DNA of 64,000 nt, from positions 1-64,000 of the forward strand of contig NZ_FTMQ01000002.1 in the NCBI RefSeq assembly GCF_900156055.1, written 5' to 3'. This DNA comes from Rhizobium sp. RU33A. Lineage in GTDB: Bacteria > Pseudomonadota > Alphaproteobacteria > Rhizobiales > Rhizobiaceae. Position numbers and translations under genes: made by a program. Positions 1 to 8,076 of the stretch are shown in pieces. The stretch's first letter is position 1. Each line of letters begins with the position of its first letter. Under the pieces are notes generated by a model. The model searched no databases and was not told where the DNA came from. It saw only the letters and a program-made list of their open reading frames with translations.

Positions 1-10
1 TGAGGTCTCC

Positions 11-145
11 ATGGAGAAACTCCCGTTGATGATCCATGGAATGTCGATCACAGATCAGGCGGCAACGAGCAACGTGGGACCTGAACACCGGTTACCGTCG
101 AGGTGCACAAGAGCCATTTTCTCAGCGTGTCGCCGCTGTCAGTGA
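11..145 (+). CDS. possible small or partial ORF before the left-edge cluster
   Basis: This frame is open from the window edge (base 2) to a TGA at 143-145. An ATG at 11 is preceded by GAGGT at 2-6, a plausible ribosome binding site, and would give a 44-residue peptide ending in a Cys/Arg-rich tail. It overlaps the next gene by 43 nt in another frame. It could be the tail of an upstream gene cut by the window edge, a short leader or precursor peptide, or chance. I do not recognise the peptide and cannot assign a function. Confidence 0.15.
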   Translation: MEKLPLMIHGMSITDQAATSNVGPEHRLPSRCTRAIFSACRRCQ

Positions 146-954
146 CGATACCCGACCAGGATCTCGTCGGCGCGCTGTTTGCCCTGTGCGACCAGGAGCA
201 TCTGCGGCTGTGCAATTACGAATGCCTCTATTACAAGGGGCTGCCGGACACCGAGCTCGAATTCAAGTTCAACATCCGTACCCCCTATAACTTCTACAGT
301 ATCAACAGGCTGTTCTACGAGAAGCTCGATCGTGGCGAGATCGAAGGATTCATGCCGCAGCTTGGTGATGAGATCCAGCACTGGAGCTACGACAACAATC
401 TCTGCGAGATCCTGCCCAATGCGGAGGGCGTCGGCGGCTATGTCTCCATCATGTATTGGAGCAAGAAAAAGCGTGCCAACTGGGACGAGCGGACGGTCAC
501 GTTCAAGAAGAAGCTCTTCCATGAAGATACGCTCGAACGATGGGAGCGGAACTACCATAACCTCTATGTGCAAGGCACGCCCGAGGAGAGCCTTGCCAGC
601 TACTTCGATCTGCCACTGGCAAGTTGCCCCGACTGGCGCCGAACGCGATTGGACATCGCCTGCGAAGCCAATGACACCGGCAACATCTTCTTTCTGAATT
701 TCGAGGATAGCCGGGTCTATAACGACAGCTCGCCGCAGGGCCGGCTGCAGCAATGCGAGATCGAGTATCACAAGAGCCGAGGCGTTCCCGATGACGACCT
801 GATCTATCGTGACTTCGAGCGCATCGGGCAGGCGATGGAGAGCTTCCTCGCCGAGATCGGCTTGCCTTACGAAAAGACCAATTACTCCAAGCTGAGCTTC
901 CTCAAGGACTATCTGGCGTCGAAAGACCTTACCGGCCAGGGAAGGGGGATCTGA
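103..954 (+). CDS. CYTH / triphosphate-tunnel-like protein, function unknown
   Basis: This is a 283-residue protein with no signal peptide or membrane segment. The charged-residue layout is that of the CYTH/triphosphate tunnel metalloenzyme fold: an ExExK motif at residues 51-55, a basic strand near 135-137 (KKK), an Arg-x-Arg at 180-182, an ExE at 219-221 and a late Lys at 263. In that family these residues line a beta-barrel that binds triphosphate and metal; members include CyaB-type adenylate cyclases, thiamine triphosphatases and inorganic triphosphatases. The assignment is inference from the motif pattern, because overall similarity to well-known members is weak. The start is GTG at 103; an in-frame TGA at 82-84 rules out anything longer. 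GTG 127 or 142 are alternatives, since no strong ribosome binding site precedes 103. It is followed after 2 nt by the P-loop kinase and looks like the first complete gene of the operon visible here. Confidence 0.6.
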   Translation: MHKSHFLSVSPLSVTIPDQDLVGALFALCDQEHLRLCNYECLYYKGLPDTELEFKFNIRTPYNFYSINRLFYEKLDRGEIEGFMPQLGDEIQHWSYDNNLCEILPNAEGVGGYVSIMYWSKKKRANWDERTVTFKKKLFHEDTLERWERNYHNLYVQGTPEESLASYFDLPLASCPDWRRTRLDIACEANDTGNIFFLNFEDSRVYNDSSPQGRLQQCEIEYHKSRGVPDDDLIYRDFERIGQAMESFLAEIGLPYEKTNYSKLSFLKDYLASKDLTGQGRGI

Positions 955-956
955 CG

Positions 957-1571
957 ATGACGAAATCCGGCGTCCATCAGATCCGGCTTGCGCTGATCGG
1001 TCCGAGCGGGGCGGGCAAAAGCACGACGGCGCGGCTTCTGCAGACGGCACTTCAGGCGCGCGGTTTGTCCTGCAGCGTACACAAGCTTGCCAAGCCTCTC
1101 TATGATATCAAGCAGATGTATTATCAGGCGGCCGGGCAGGCGGTCGCCTATGATGCGCAAGACCACCCTCTGATGGAGCAGATTGCCCGTGGCCTGCGCG
1201 ACCTGTCGCCAACCAGCCTCGTGGACAACCTCACCCTGCGCCTCGCCGACTGCACGGATGACGTCATCCTCAACGACGATTTGCGCGATGACGCGGTCGA
1301 CTGCCCAGCGCTCCGTCGCCAGGGCTTCCGGCTTATCCGGATCTTTGCACCGGAGGGAGTGCTGAGAGACCGTCTGATCTGCCGCGCTGACCTGCGGCTG
1401 ATCGAACATTCGCCGCTCGACGCGCAAGTGCGCAGAATGCGCGCCGACTACGTCCTGTCCAATACGGCGGATCTGGCGAAACTGCAGACGCAGATCGACG
1501 GTCTGCTCGACCGGCTCACCGCCGGCGTTCGCGAGCGTGGCGCCTGTACGTCAACGCTTCAGCTGGTGTGA
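957..1571 (+). CDS. P-loop small-molecule/nucleotide kinase-like protein
   Basis: A 204-residue cytosolic P-loop protein. The Walker A motif GPSGAGKST lies at residues 15-23. A run of hydrophobic residues leads into paired acidic residues (ILNDDLRDD, about residues 103-111). That is the size and layout of nucleoside monophosphate, dephospho-CoA or shikimate kinase-like enzymes, which transfer a phosphate from ATP to a small molecule. The substrate cannot be read from the sequence. The ATG lies 2 nt after the stop of the CYTH-like gene and the next start is 10 nt after this stop, so it belongs to the same transcript. It could also be an adenylate-kinase-like NTPase without kinase activity. Confidence 0.65.
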   Translation: MTKSGVHQIRLALIGPSGAGKSTTARLLQTALQARGLSCSVHKLAKPLYDIKQMYYQAAGQAVAYDAQDHPLMEQIARGLRDLSPTSLVDNLTLRLADCTDDVILNDDLRDDAVDCPALRRQGFRLIRIFAPEGVLRDRLICRADLRLIEHSPLDAQVRRMRADYVLSNTADLAKLQTQIDGLLDRLTAGVRERGACTSTLQLV

Positions 1572-1581
1572 GGGCGCGCGG

Positions 1582-2394
1582 ATGTCGGCCCCGGTTCGAG
1601 CCATCCTTTGCGACATCGACGGCACGTTGATGTTTGGCGGCAGCGCAATTCCCGGCGCGGTAGAGGCGATATCAGAGCTGCGTGTAGCCGGTATCGCGCT
1701 TCGGTTCTTGACCAATATCAGCAGCCTCGCTCCGAACGCTCTGGCAGCTCGACTGTCGCAGCATGGCTTCGACATTCAAGCGGAGGAAATAGAGACTTCC
1801 GTCACCGCCTGTGCCTCTTTGCTGGCGAGGGACGTGGACCGCACTGTCTGGCTGCTGGTTCCTGACAGCGTTCGGCATCTCTTCGATCAATGCAGCCAGA
1901 CTGCGCGCAACCCAGATACCGTGGTCGTGACTGATGTCAGACATGGCTTTTCCTATGCGGCGATGAACGAAGCCTATCTCATGCTTTCGCAAGGCGCGGA
2001 TTTCGTCGTTCCGCACCGGACGATGTACTCGGTCGATAAGAGGGGTCGATACCTTGATGCCGGCGCTTTCATTGCTGGCCTGGAGGCCGCAATCGGACGC
2101 AAGGCGACTGTGACCGGCAAGCCCAGTGCGACATTTTTCAACGAGGCGCTGAGAACTGTCGGATGTGGAGCTGGCGACGTCCTCGTCGTCGGCGATGATA
2201 TGCTGACCGACATCAGGGGGGCCGCGGACTGCGGAATGCGCTCGGTTCTCGTCGCGACGGGCAAGGGCACGACCCCTCACAATTCAGCGTCGGCGGGACA
2301 GCCGACATTTCTCCTGTCTACGATTGCCTCATTGCCGGCTTTGGTTCACTCCCTCAATCGGAAGACACATCATGCTGCCGACCTCACTGCCTGA
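1582..2394 (+). CDS. HAD superfamily (subclass IIA) phosphatase
   Basis: A 270-residue HAD hydrolase of the NagD/LHPP type. Motif I is DIDGT (D11 nucleophile, D13 acid/base), motif II is the TN pair at 44-45, motif III is the Lys of TGKPSA, and motif IV is the GDDMLTD acidic cluster that holds magnesium. The LRFLTN segment and the C2-type cap between motifs II and III place it in subclass IIA, whose members dephosphorylate sugar phosphates, p-Ser/p-His-like compounds, pyrophosphate or nucleotides. ATG 1582 is preferred to an in-frame ATG at 1537, which would overlap the kinase and lengthen the N-terminus before motif I. It overlaps the HprK-like gene by 23 nt. Inside this cluster it probably removes a phosphate from a pathway intermediate (inference). 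Confidence 0.8.
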   Translation: MSAPVRAILCDIDGTLMFGGSAIPGAVEAISELRVAGIALRFLTNISSLAPNALAARLSQHGFDIQAEEIETSVTACASLLARDVDRTVWLLVPDSVRHLFDQCSQTARNPDTVVVTDVRHGFSYAAMNEAYLMLSQGADFVVPHRTMYSVDKRGRYLDAGAFIAGLEAAIGRKATVTGKPSATFFNEALRTVGCGAGDVLVVGDDMLTDIRGAADCGMRSVLVATGKGTTPHNSASAGQPTFLLSTIASLPALVHSLNRKTHHAADLTA

Positions 2395-3448
2395 CAGTCA
2401 GACGCAGTTTTTGCTTGAAAACGGCAACGTCTGCATAGCGTTCCAACACTGCGAAAACAGCGCGGGAATTGCCGCCAGACTGGCGGACTTTCTGGCTCCA
2501 TCATTTCAGATGGCCTGTGACCACTCGCATTTCGATTTTTCCATCGGTTTCGAACCCTATGAGAGCTTTCCCGAAACATGGAAAACCGTCGTTTTGAGCG
2601 ACCTGCTTATCCGCCGCAGTACCGCCGACATGTTCAACCTGAAGGCAGACGTTTCCGTTTGGGACGAGAATGTCATCGTTGTTCATGATGCAAGCAAAAC
2701 AACAGCCTACCGGATAGACAGGCATACCCGACATATCACTGCCTATGTTTCCGAAGCGTCGTTCGTGCATCTGGTAGAATTGATACGATATACATGCCTT
2801 ATCATCGAGGAATCGAGGGGATCTATACTTCTCCACGCGAGCGCTGCGATGGTAGACGGGGAAGCCGTGCTCGTCCTCGGCCACAAGGGCGCCGGCAAGA
2901 CGACGACCTTGCTGCGGTTGTTGCTGAACGAGGCCTTCGACTATCTGTCCGGCGACAAGGTTCTGATCGATTGCACCACCGGCGGCCTGAGGATACGCGC
3001 CTGGCCGGACTATCCGCACATAGGCATCGGATCCTTGCGGACATATCCCGTCTTTGCTGCAGCATGTGGGGTCGATTTCTTCTGGGAAGACGGCTGCGAG
3101 AAGCCGGACAACCACAAGGAACTTATCGAGCCCCATGTGTTTCGCGCTGCCCTGCCGGGCAAGCCCCGCAGAGCATGCGGAGATGTCCGCGCAGTTCTTT
3201 TCCCCGATATCAGTAACTCCAGACTTGAGGTGCGGCAACTCCGGCCGGACGAACAGTCTCTTGAGGTTCTTCGGGACAATGTCGAATTTCCGTTCGAATT
3301 CACCCCGGGGCGTTGGCATGGACTTTTCGACGACATCATGCGCCGCGAACGCGTTCTCGACGACACATTGCTGCGTCGCCTCATGGATGTTCCGTGGTAC
3401 TCGGTGCTCGGCCCCGTTGCCTCCCCTATCCGGGAGCTTTCGTTATGA
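2372..3448 (+). CDS. HPr kinase-like (HprK-related) kinase
   Basis: A 358-residue protein with an HprK-type P-loop domain. The LLHASA segment (about 153-158) leads into the Walker A motif GHKGAGKT (170-177), followed by a hydrophobic helix and the YLSGDK segment (191-196) that matches the conserved Asp region of HprK-like kinases. The first 140 residues show no known domain. Stand-alone relatives of this domain sit in biosynthetic clusters, including lasso-peptide clusters where they phosphorylate the peptide, and in polysaccharide loci; true HprK phosphorylates HPr on serine. Neither HPr nor a PTS gene is nearby, so a cluster-specific substrate is more likely. The start at 2372 lies inside the end of the HAD gene, and its stop overlaps the next start (ATGA at 3445-3448). 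Base composition looks somewhat more AT-rich than the catabolic genes to the right. Confidence 0.65.
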   Translation: MLPTSLPDSQTQFLLENGNVCIAFQHCENSAGIAARLADFLAPSFQMACDHSHFDFSIGFEPYESFPETWKTVVLSDLLIRRSTADMFNLKADVSVWDENVIVVHDASKTTAYRIDRHTRHITAYVSEASFVHLVELIRYTCLIIEESRGSILLHASAAMVDGEAVLVLGHKGAGKTTTLLRLLLNEAFDYLSGDKVLIDCTTGGLRIRAWPDYPHIGIGSLRTYPVFAAACGVDFFWEDGCEKPDNHKELIEPHVFRAALPGKPRRACGDVRAVLFPDISNSRLEVRQLRPDEQSLEVLRDNVEFPFEFTPGRWHGLFDDIMRRERVLDDTLLRRLMDVPWYSVLGPVASPIRELSL

Positions 3449-4977
3449 CGGATCTGCCACGCCTTCTCTGGATGCTGATTGACGGATTTCCGCACTGGCT
3501 GGTCGAGCGATATGTCGAGAGCCCTACGGTGGCCGCGCGCCTTCCGATGTTGCAGCAGCTCTGGAGGCAGGATTGCATCAGCAGGCTTCTGCCCGTATCG
3601 CCCAATTGTCAGACGCCGCCCTCCTTGTCGACGCTCTGGAGCGGCGTCGAGCCGCTGGGGACCGGCATCGTCGGTTTTCATCTGCCGGATCCGGACGTGG
3701 CACATCCAATCGCGGTGAAGGAGGCCTTTTCGGTTCGACCGACGCATGTCCGCTGGATCTGGGATTTCTATGCCGAAGCCGGCCATGCAGTTCGGCTGTG
3801 CCATGTTCCTTTCGTATCGCCAGAAAGGCTTGGGGAGCGTGCACGCTATGTCAGCTACGGCTTCGTGCCTCCGGTACGCGCGCCAGCCTTGGCCTCGCCC
3901 TCGTCGCTCAGCCCCAAGGAATTATGGCACTACGAGGCGATCGACGGAGATGCTCGGCTGACTGTCGGTTCCTGGTCGCTGCAGCATCAGGCCGTCGATA
4001 TCGAACTGGGCGCATGGCGCCCGCGGCTGTATGGCAATGACATCGAGCGTACGGTAGAGCGGCTACGGCACGCGCCGCCTTTGCTCGCATCCGCGCCCAA
4101 CACGCTCTATCGCGAAGGAAAACTGGGGCCGCGTCTCGCCGACGGCGGCGACGGCACCGCCGAACGTGTCTTCACTGCCTGCCTGCTCCAGATGTCCCTC
4201 CGCTATCTCGATGAATTTCTGGATAGCGTCGAGCAGGCCGATAGCCAGCTCGTCATCGGATACCAGCCTGCCCTCGATATCATGCTGCATGAATTCGCCG
4301 GCTATCTCGATCCCGCCTGCCTGTTCTGGTCTGCCGAGCGCGAAGCGGTCGTCGATGAACTGGTTTTGACGATGCTCGAACGCTTCGACGTCTTCCTATC
4401 GCGACTGCAGGCGGTGGCGCGTCCGAAGGACCGTGTCATCGTGTGCTCTGATCACGGAATGGCGTCGCTGGATACGATCATATTTCCCAACACGGTACTT
4501 GCGCAAAGAGGGTATCTGGCCAGTACGCCGGACCTCAAGATCGATGTTGAACGCTCAATTTGCTTCTATCACCCGGCAGAGACGGGCGCGCTCTGGATCA
4601 ATCCTGCCGCCGCCGATCGCGCGGGTGTTTCTCGGCGGTCGATCGTGGCCGATCTTTGTAGCGACCTTGCCGATGCACCGGGAGGAGCGCCTGACATTTT
4701 GCCGATCGGTGGCGAGGTGCTGGATGGCTTCAACCTCCTAGGACATCTGCGGCCCGGTCACTGCCAGCAAGCCAAGTCGACGATCACGGATGCTCGCTGG
4801 GGACCGAGCCGGAAGACAGGAGAACACGGCAGCCATTGCCTCGATCCGCGTCTGGAGGGGATCGTCATCGATCTCAGCGCCGACCGGCAGCGACCGACAG
4901 CGTCAGCGATCATGGCCAAGGACGTCGCGGCCGCCTTCATCGGCTGCCGCATTCCGCAGGAGGCGCTCAATGCGTGA
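3445..4977 (+). CDS. alkaline phosphatase superfamily phosphodiesterase/nucleotide pyrophosphatase
   Basis: A 510-residue enzyme of the type I phosphodiesterase/nucleotide pyrophosphatase group. Visible metal-site elements are an early Asp (LIDG, D13), a Thr-rich nucleophile segment (TPPSLSTLWSG), a mid-chain Asp and His in the LDIMLHEF region, the SDHGM motif (D336, H337) and a late GSHCLDP histidine. These fit the two-metal centre that hydrolyses phosphodiester or pyrophosphate bonds. There is no obvious signal peptide, so it probably works in the cytoplasm, unlike many relatives. The start overlaps the HprK-like stop by 4 nt and the end overlaps the metallophosphoesterase gene by 8 nt, which implies coupled translation. 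The substrate is unknown; a nucleotide-linked or phosphodiester intermediate made by this cluster is the natural guess. Confidence 0.7.
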   Translation: MTDLPRLLWMLIDGFPHWLVERYVESPTVAARLPMLQQLWRQDCISRLLPVSPNCQTPPSLSTLWSGVEPLGTGIVGFHLPDPDVAHPIAVKEAFSVRPTHVRWIWDFYAEAGHAVRLCHVPFVSPERLGERARYVSYGFVPPVRAPALASPSSLSPKELWHYEAIDGDARLTVGSWSLQHQAVDIELGAWRPRLYGNDIERTVERLRHAPPLLASAPNTLYREGKLGPRLADGGDGTAERVFTACLLQMSLRYLDEFLDSVEQADSQLVIGYQPALDIMLHEFAGYLDPACLFWSAEREAVVDELVLTMLERFDVFLSRLQAVARPKDRVIVCSDHGMASLDTIIFPNTVLAQRGYLASTPDLKIDVERSICFYHPAETGALWINPAAADRAGVSRRSIVADLCSDLADAPGGAPDILPIGGEVLDGFNLLGHLRPGHCQQAKSTITDARWGPSRKTGEHGSHCLDPRLEGIVIDLSADRQRPTASAIMAKDVAAAFIGCRIPQEALNA

Positions 4978-5668
4978 GCCCTATTCCAGCGAAGCCTTGC
5001 CCGTTCTGGCAGACATCCACGGCAACCGCATGGGCTTCGAGGCCGTGCTCGATCGCCTCGCGACCTTGAATATCCGGCGTCCTCCCTTGCTTCTCGGCGA
5101 CCTGGTCTGGACGCATTTTTGCGATCGCAGCGCTTCCGAGCTCGTCATGCTGCTTGATCGGATCATGTCCATGCCGCTCACCGGAGCTGTGTGTGGAAAC
5201 ACCGACGCGTTTTTCCTGAACGGCTGGCTGGAACGCTGGGACCCTGCAGACGCTGAAGACCAGCGAACACGGTCCCATATGCTTTCCTTCAAATCGTGCC
5301 TGAGTGCGGCGCATCTGGCATTTCTGGGCGCAATGCCCAATACGCAAACATTCGTCATGAGCAATCGGACGTGTCTCGCTTGCCACGCATCACCGCGCGA
5401 CAACCGCATCGGCTTGACGCTGGACATGCTGACCGCCGATGTCGATGAGCACCTGGCCGGTCGCCATATGCATTGCCTCGTGACGGGGCACCTGCATACG
5501 CCCTTCGTCCGCCTCATGGAGAGCGGGCTTCTCCACATCTCCGTCGGAGCCGTTGGCCGCCATCCTCACGAATATGACGGCATCGTCGATTTCGCGATTC
5601 TTGACCATACGCCAAGCGGCCTCGTTGCCGTCCACCACCGGCTTCTCGAGCCGCAGCAGATGCATTGA
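4970..5668 (+). CDS. calcineurin-like metallophosphoesterase
   Basis: A 232-residue metallophosphoesterase of the YfcE/ApaH-like group. All five metal motifs are present: DIHGN (D15, H17), GD in LLLGDLVW, GNTD, the His of ACHASP, and VTGHLHTPF near residue 170. The enzyme should hydrolyse a phosphomonoester or diester with two metal ions. ATG 4970 overlaps the preceding gene by 8 nt, and an upstream ATG in the same frame would run 180 nt into that gene. It is the third phosphate-removing enzyme in this cluster. The natural substrate is not known. Confidence 0.8.
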   Translation: MREPYSSEALPVLADIHGNRMGFEAVLDRLATLNIRRPPLLLGDLVWTHFCDRSASELVMLLDRIMSMPLTGAVCGNTDAFFLNGWLERWDPADAEDQRTRSHMLSFKSCLSAAHLAFLGAMPNTQTFVMSNRTCLACHASPRDNRIGLTLDMLTADVDEHLAGRHMHCLVTGHLHTPFVRLMESGLLHISVGAVGRHPHEYDGIVDFAILDHTPSGLVAVHHRLLEPQQMH

Positions 5669-5710
5669 ATATCCAGGCCTTTTGTCTTCTTACATTTTGT
5701 GGAGCCTGAC

Positions 5711-6601
5711 ATGAAAGCTCTATCACCATTGGACACTTTGGCGCTTCTCGTCGTGCTGGCGCTGTGGTCCGGCAACTTCGTGGCGACCAAGATCGGGCTG
5801 AATGGGATTGACGTCCTGTTCTTTTGCGGCTGGCGTTTCCTCATTGCCGGCATCTGCGGATTGCCATTCCTCAGAATGCCAGGAAAGAACCTTTCCTATC
5901 TGCTGATGATCTCGCTCGTGCTCGGCACCATTCACTTCGCCTTCCTGATGTATGGCATCCGTGGTGCCGGTGCCGGCGCCTCGACGGTCGTCTACCAGCT
6001 CAATGTCCTCTTCGGGGTGATCCTGGGGATTTTGCTCTTCGGCGAGCAGTTCAGCTATCTGCGCTTCACCTGCATCCTTCTTGCGATCGCCGGGTTGACG
6101 GTGACCCTCTGGCAGAAGGCAGAATTCTCCGTGTCGCTTGCCCTCGTATCGGTGGTGATTGCAGCCTTCATCTTCGCCTATGCCCAGATCATGGTGAAAA
6201 AAGTAAAGGGCATGCCGGGTTTCACGATCAACACCTGGGTCAACCTGCTGGCCGCGCCGCAGATGTTCCTTCTCTCCTATATCTTCGAGGGAAATCAATG
6301 GGTTTCGATCCCGCAAATTCCGCTGAATTCCATCCTCGCGCTTCTCTACACTTCTGCATTGTCGGGCGTTTTCGCTTATGGGTTCTGGTATTACCTGCTG
6401 CAAAAATACCCGGTCGGGACCGTGCTTCCGATGACGCTGATCGTGCCCCTCAACGGGGTGCTCCTTTCCATCTTCCTGCTTGGTGAAGTCCTGACGCCTG
6501 AACTCGCTTTCGGGGGAGCCATGATTCTGCTGAGCGTGGTGGGCATCTACATGCACGACCAGATCAAAACACTTCATTTCGGAAGGAGGCCCAGGAAATG
6601 A
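5711..6601 (+). CDS. EamA/DMT family transporter
   Basis: A 296-residue inner-membrane protein with about ten hydrophobic helices arranged as two EamA repeats (drug/metabolite transporter superfamily). Landmarks are the LVVLALWSGNFVATKIGL first helix and the repeated helix-rich segments around 'STVVYQLNVLFG' and 'GTVLPMTLIVP'. Family members usually export amino acids, purines or other small metabolites. ATG 5711 is chosen because GGAG at 5701-5704 lies 6 nt before it; GTG 5699 is a weaker option. It follows the phosphoesterase after 42 nt and its stop overlaps the start of the ATP-grasp gene (ATGA). It is a good candidate exporter for whatever the cluster makes. Confidence 0.85.
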   Translation: MKALSPLDTLALLVVLALWSGNFVATKIGLNGIDVLFFCGWRFLIAGICGLPFLRMPGKNLSYLLMISLVLGTIHFAFLMYGIRGAGAGASTVVYQLNVLFGVILGILLFGEQFSYLRFTCILLAIAGLTVTLWQKAEFSVSLALVSVVIAAFIFAYAQIMVKKVKGMPGFTINTWVNLLAAPQMFLLSYIFEGNQWVSIPQIPLNSILALLYTSALSGVFAYGFWYYLLQKYPVGTVLPMTLIVPLNGVLLSIFLLGEVLTPELAFGGAMILLSVVGIYMHDQIKTLHFGRRPRK

Positions 6602-7869
6602 GCACAGGGGAAAGAAGACTACTGATCGTCGAGGTTCACGCCCGCGGGGCCGGCAATTATCCCCGTTTTGATATCCTGCGACGGCACGGCTATGCGATCT
6701 TCTATCTCACGACCAGCGAAAGGGTCGATCCCTACGACTTTGCCGATATCAGGCGCGTGCCGAGCAAGTTTCTGGACGATTTGCGCAAGGCTGCGGAAGA
6801 ATGGCACCGCGAGGTCGACTTCGACGCGGTCATGACGACCGACGAGGCATCCGTAATCGCCACCGCCAGCATTGCCGAGACGCTTCACTTGCCTGGTCTG
6901 GGCCTGAAGGCTGCGCAAAACAGCCGCAACAAATGGTTCATGCGTCTTGCACATCAGGCCGGCGAGGCACCCCATCCGCAATTTGCCCGCTGCGATACGC
7001 TGGAGGATGCGCTGGTCGCCGCCAAGGAGATCGGATACCCGGTGATCCTCAAGCCGACGCTCGGCGCACTGGCGCAGCACGTCTACAAGATTTCCGGTCC
7101 AGTGGAGATGGAGAACCGTTTCGCCGCGGCGATGGAGGGAAGCAAATCCGCCTCGTTCAGCCGGTTCGAGGCCAAATCCGAGGATATCGGACCTTGCACT
7201 CTTCTGGTCGAAAGCTTTCTCGACGGATCGGAACATGCAGTCGAAGCCGTCATCGAGGGGGACACGCTCCAGCTCGGCGCCATTGCCGACCGGCTGTCGA
7301 TCGATTCTGAAACCTTCGACGCCGATCTCTACAAGATGCCGACGGCTCTTTCGGCAAGTCAGATTGAGTTGGTGCATGAGGCGATCCGGCTCGGCGCCAT
7401 GTCGCAGGGTATCGGTCTCGGCGTTCTGCATGCCGAGGTCCGCTTCCATCACGGACGCCCCTACATTCTCGAGATAGCGGCCCGTCCGGGGGGCGGCTCG
7501 ATCCAATACACCTCCGAGGCATCCTACGGTTACTGCCCCGTCAGTGCCGCCCTGACGGTGGCGGAGGGACGAAGTGTGCACGTCCCGCCGCTGAAGCCGA
7601 CGGGAGAGGTCTCGATTGCCCTGACCATGTTGTGTGACGAGGGTCATGTCGAGAAGCTGTCCGTTCCTTCGGGTGTGCGAAACATGCCGGGTGTCATAAA
7701 CTTCCAGGTCGTTCCGAAACCTGGCGGCACCGTCTACCGGCCACCGCTGGGTAATGACGTGCTCGGGTTCCTGGGCACGAAGGGCGACAGCCTGGACGAT
7801 GCACTCGCCCTGGCGGACAGGATTTTTACGTCCATCGAGATCGACCTTACGCCATTGGCCCACACATGA
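6598..7869 (+). CDS. ATP-grasp carboxylate-amine ligase-like protein
   Basis: A 423-residue ATP-grasp protein resembling L-amino-acid ligases (BacD/YwfE type) and carbamoyl-phosphate-synthase-like ligases. After an N-terminal pre-ATP-grasp domain come the ATP-binding lysine segment (GYPVILKPTLG, about residues 144-154), the VESFLDGSEHAVEAV strand and the metal-binding signature LEIAARPGGG (about 295-304). Such enzymes activate a carboxylate as acyl phosphate and join it to an amine or other nucleophile. The C-terminal about 100 residues resemble the extra domain of dipeptide ligases. It is coupled to the EamA gene by a 4-nt overlap. No NRPS, precursor peptide or other ligase is seen nearby, so this is the only bond-forming enzyme recognised in the cluster. 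Confidence 0.8.
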   Translation: MSTGERRLLIVEVHARGAGNYPRFDILRRHGYAIFYLTTSERVDPYDFADIRRVPSKFLDDLRKAAEEWHREVDFDAVMTTDEASVIATASIAETLHLPGLGLKAAQNSRNKWFMRLAHQAGEAPHPQFARCDTLEDALVAAKEIGYPVILKPTLGALAQHVYKISGPVEMENRFAAAMEGSKSASFSRFEAKSEDIGPCTLLVESFLDGSEHAVEAVIEGDTLQLGAIADRLSIDSETFDADLYKMPTALSASQIELVHEAIRLGAMSQGIGLGVLHAEVRFHHGRPYILEIAARPGGGSIQYTSEASYGYCPVSAALTVAEGRSVHVPPLKPTGEVSIALTMLCDEGHVEKLSVPSGVRNMPGVINFQVVPKPGGTVYRPPLGNDVLGFLGTKGDSLDDALALADRIFTSIEIDLTPLAHT

Positions 7870-8076
7870 CGAACGATGCATGAGCAGACCGCCGGCAGAC
7901 TTCAACGCATCACCATAGTTTGACGCTCCGGCCCCAGTTTCTCCAGTTCCGCACGCAAGACGGCCCCGCCATTTTTGCTGGAATTCCTCGTACCCAGGAT
8001 GGCTTTCGATCGGAGCGGTCGGGAGATGATTTTCCAATGCCTGTTGTTCTCTATTCAGTATCGATGGAGGCTCGTC

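Noticed and set aside
7870..8076. Extra gene or earlier start for the antiporter in the 207-bp gap
   Set aside because: In-frame TTG/ATG starts lack a spaced ribosome binding site, whereas GTG 8077 has TGGAGG 6 nt upstream; no other frame looks coding.
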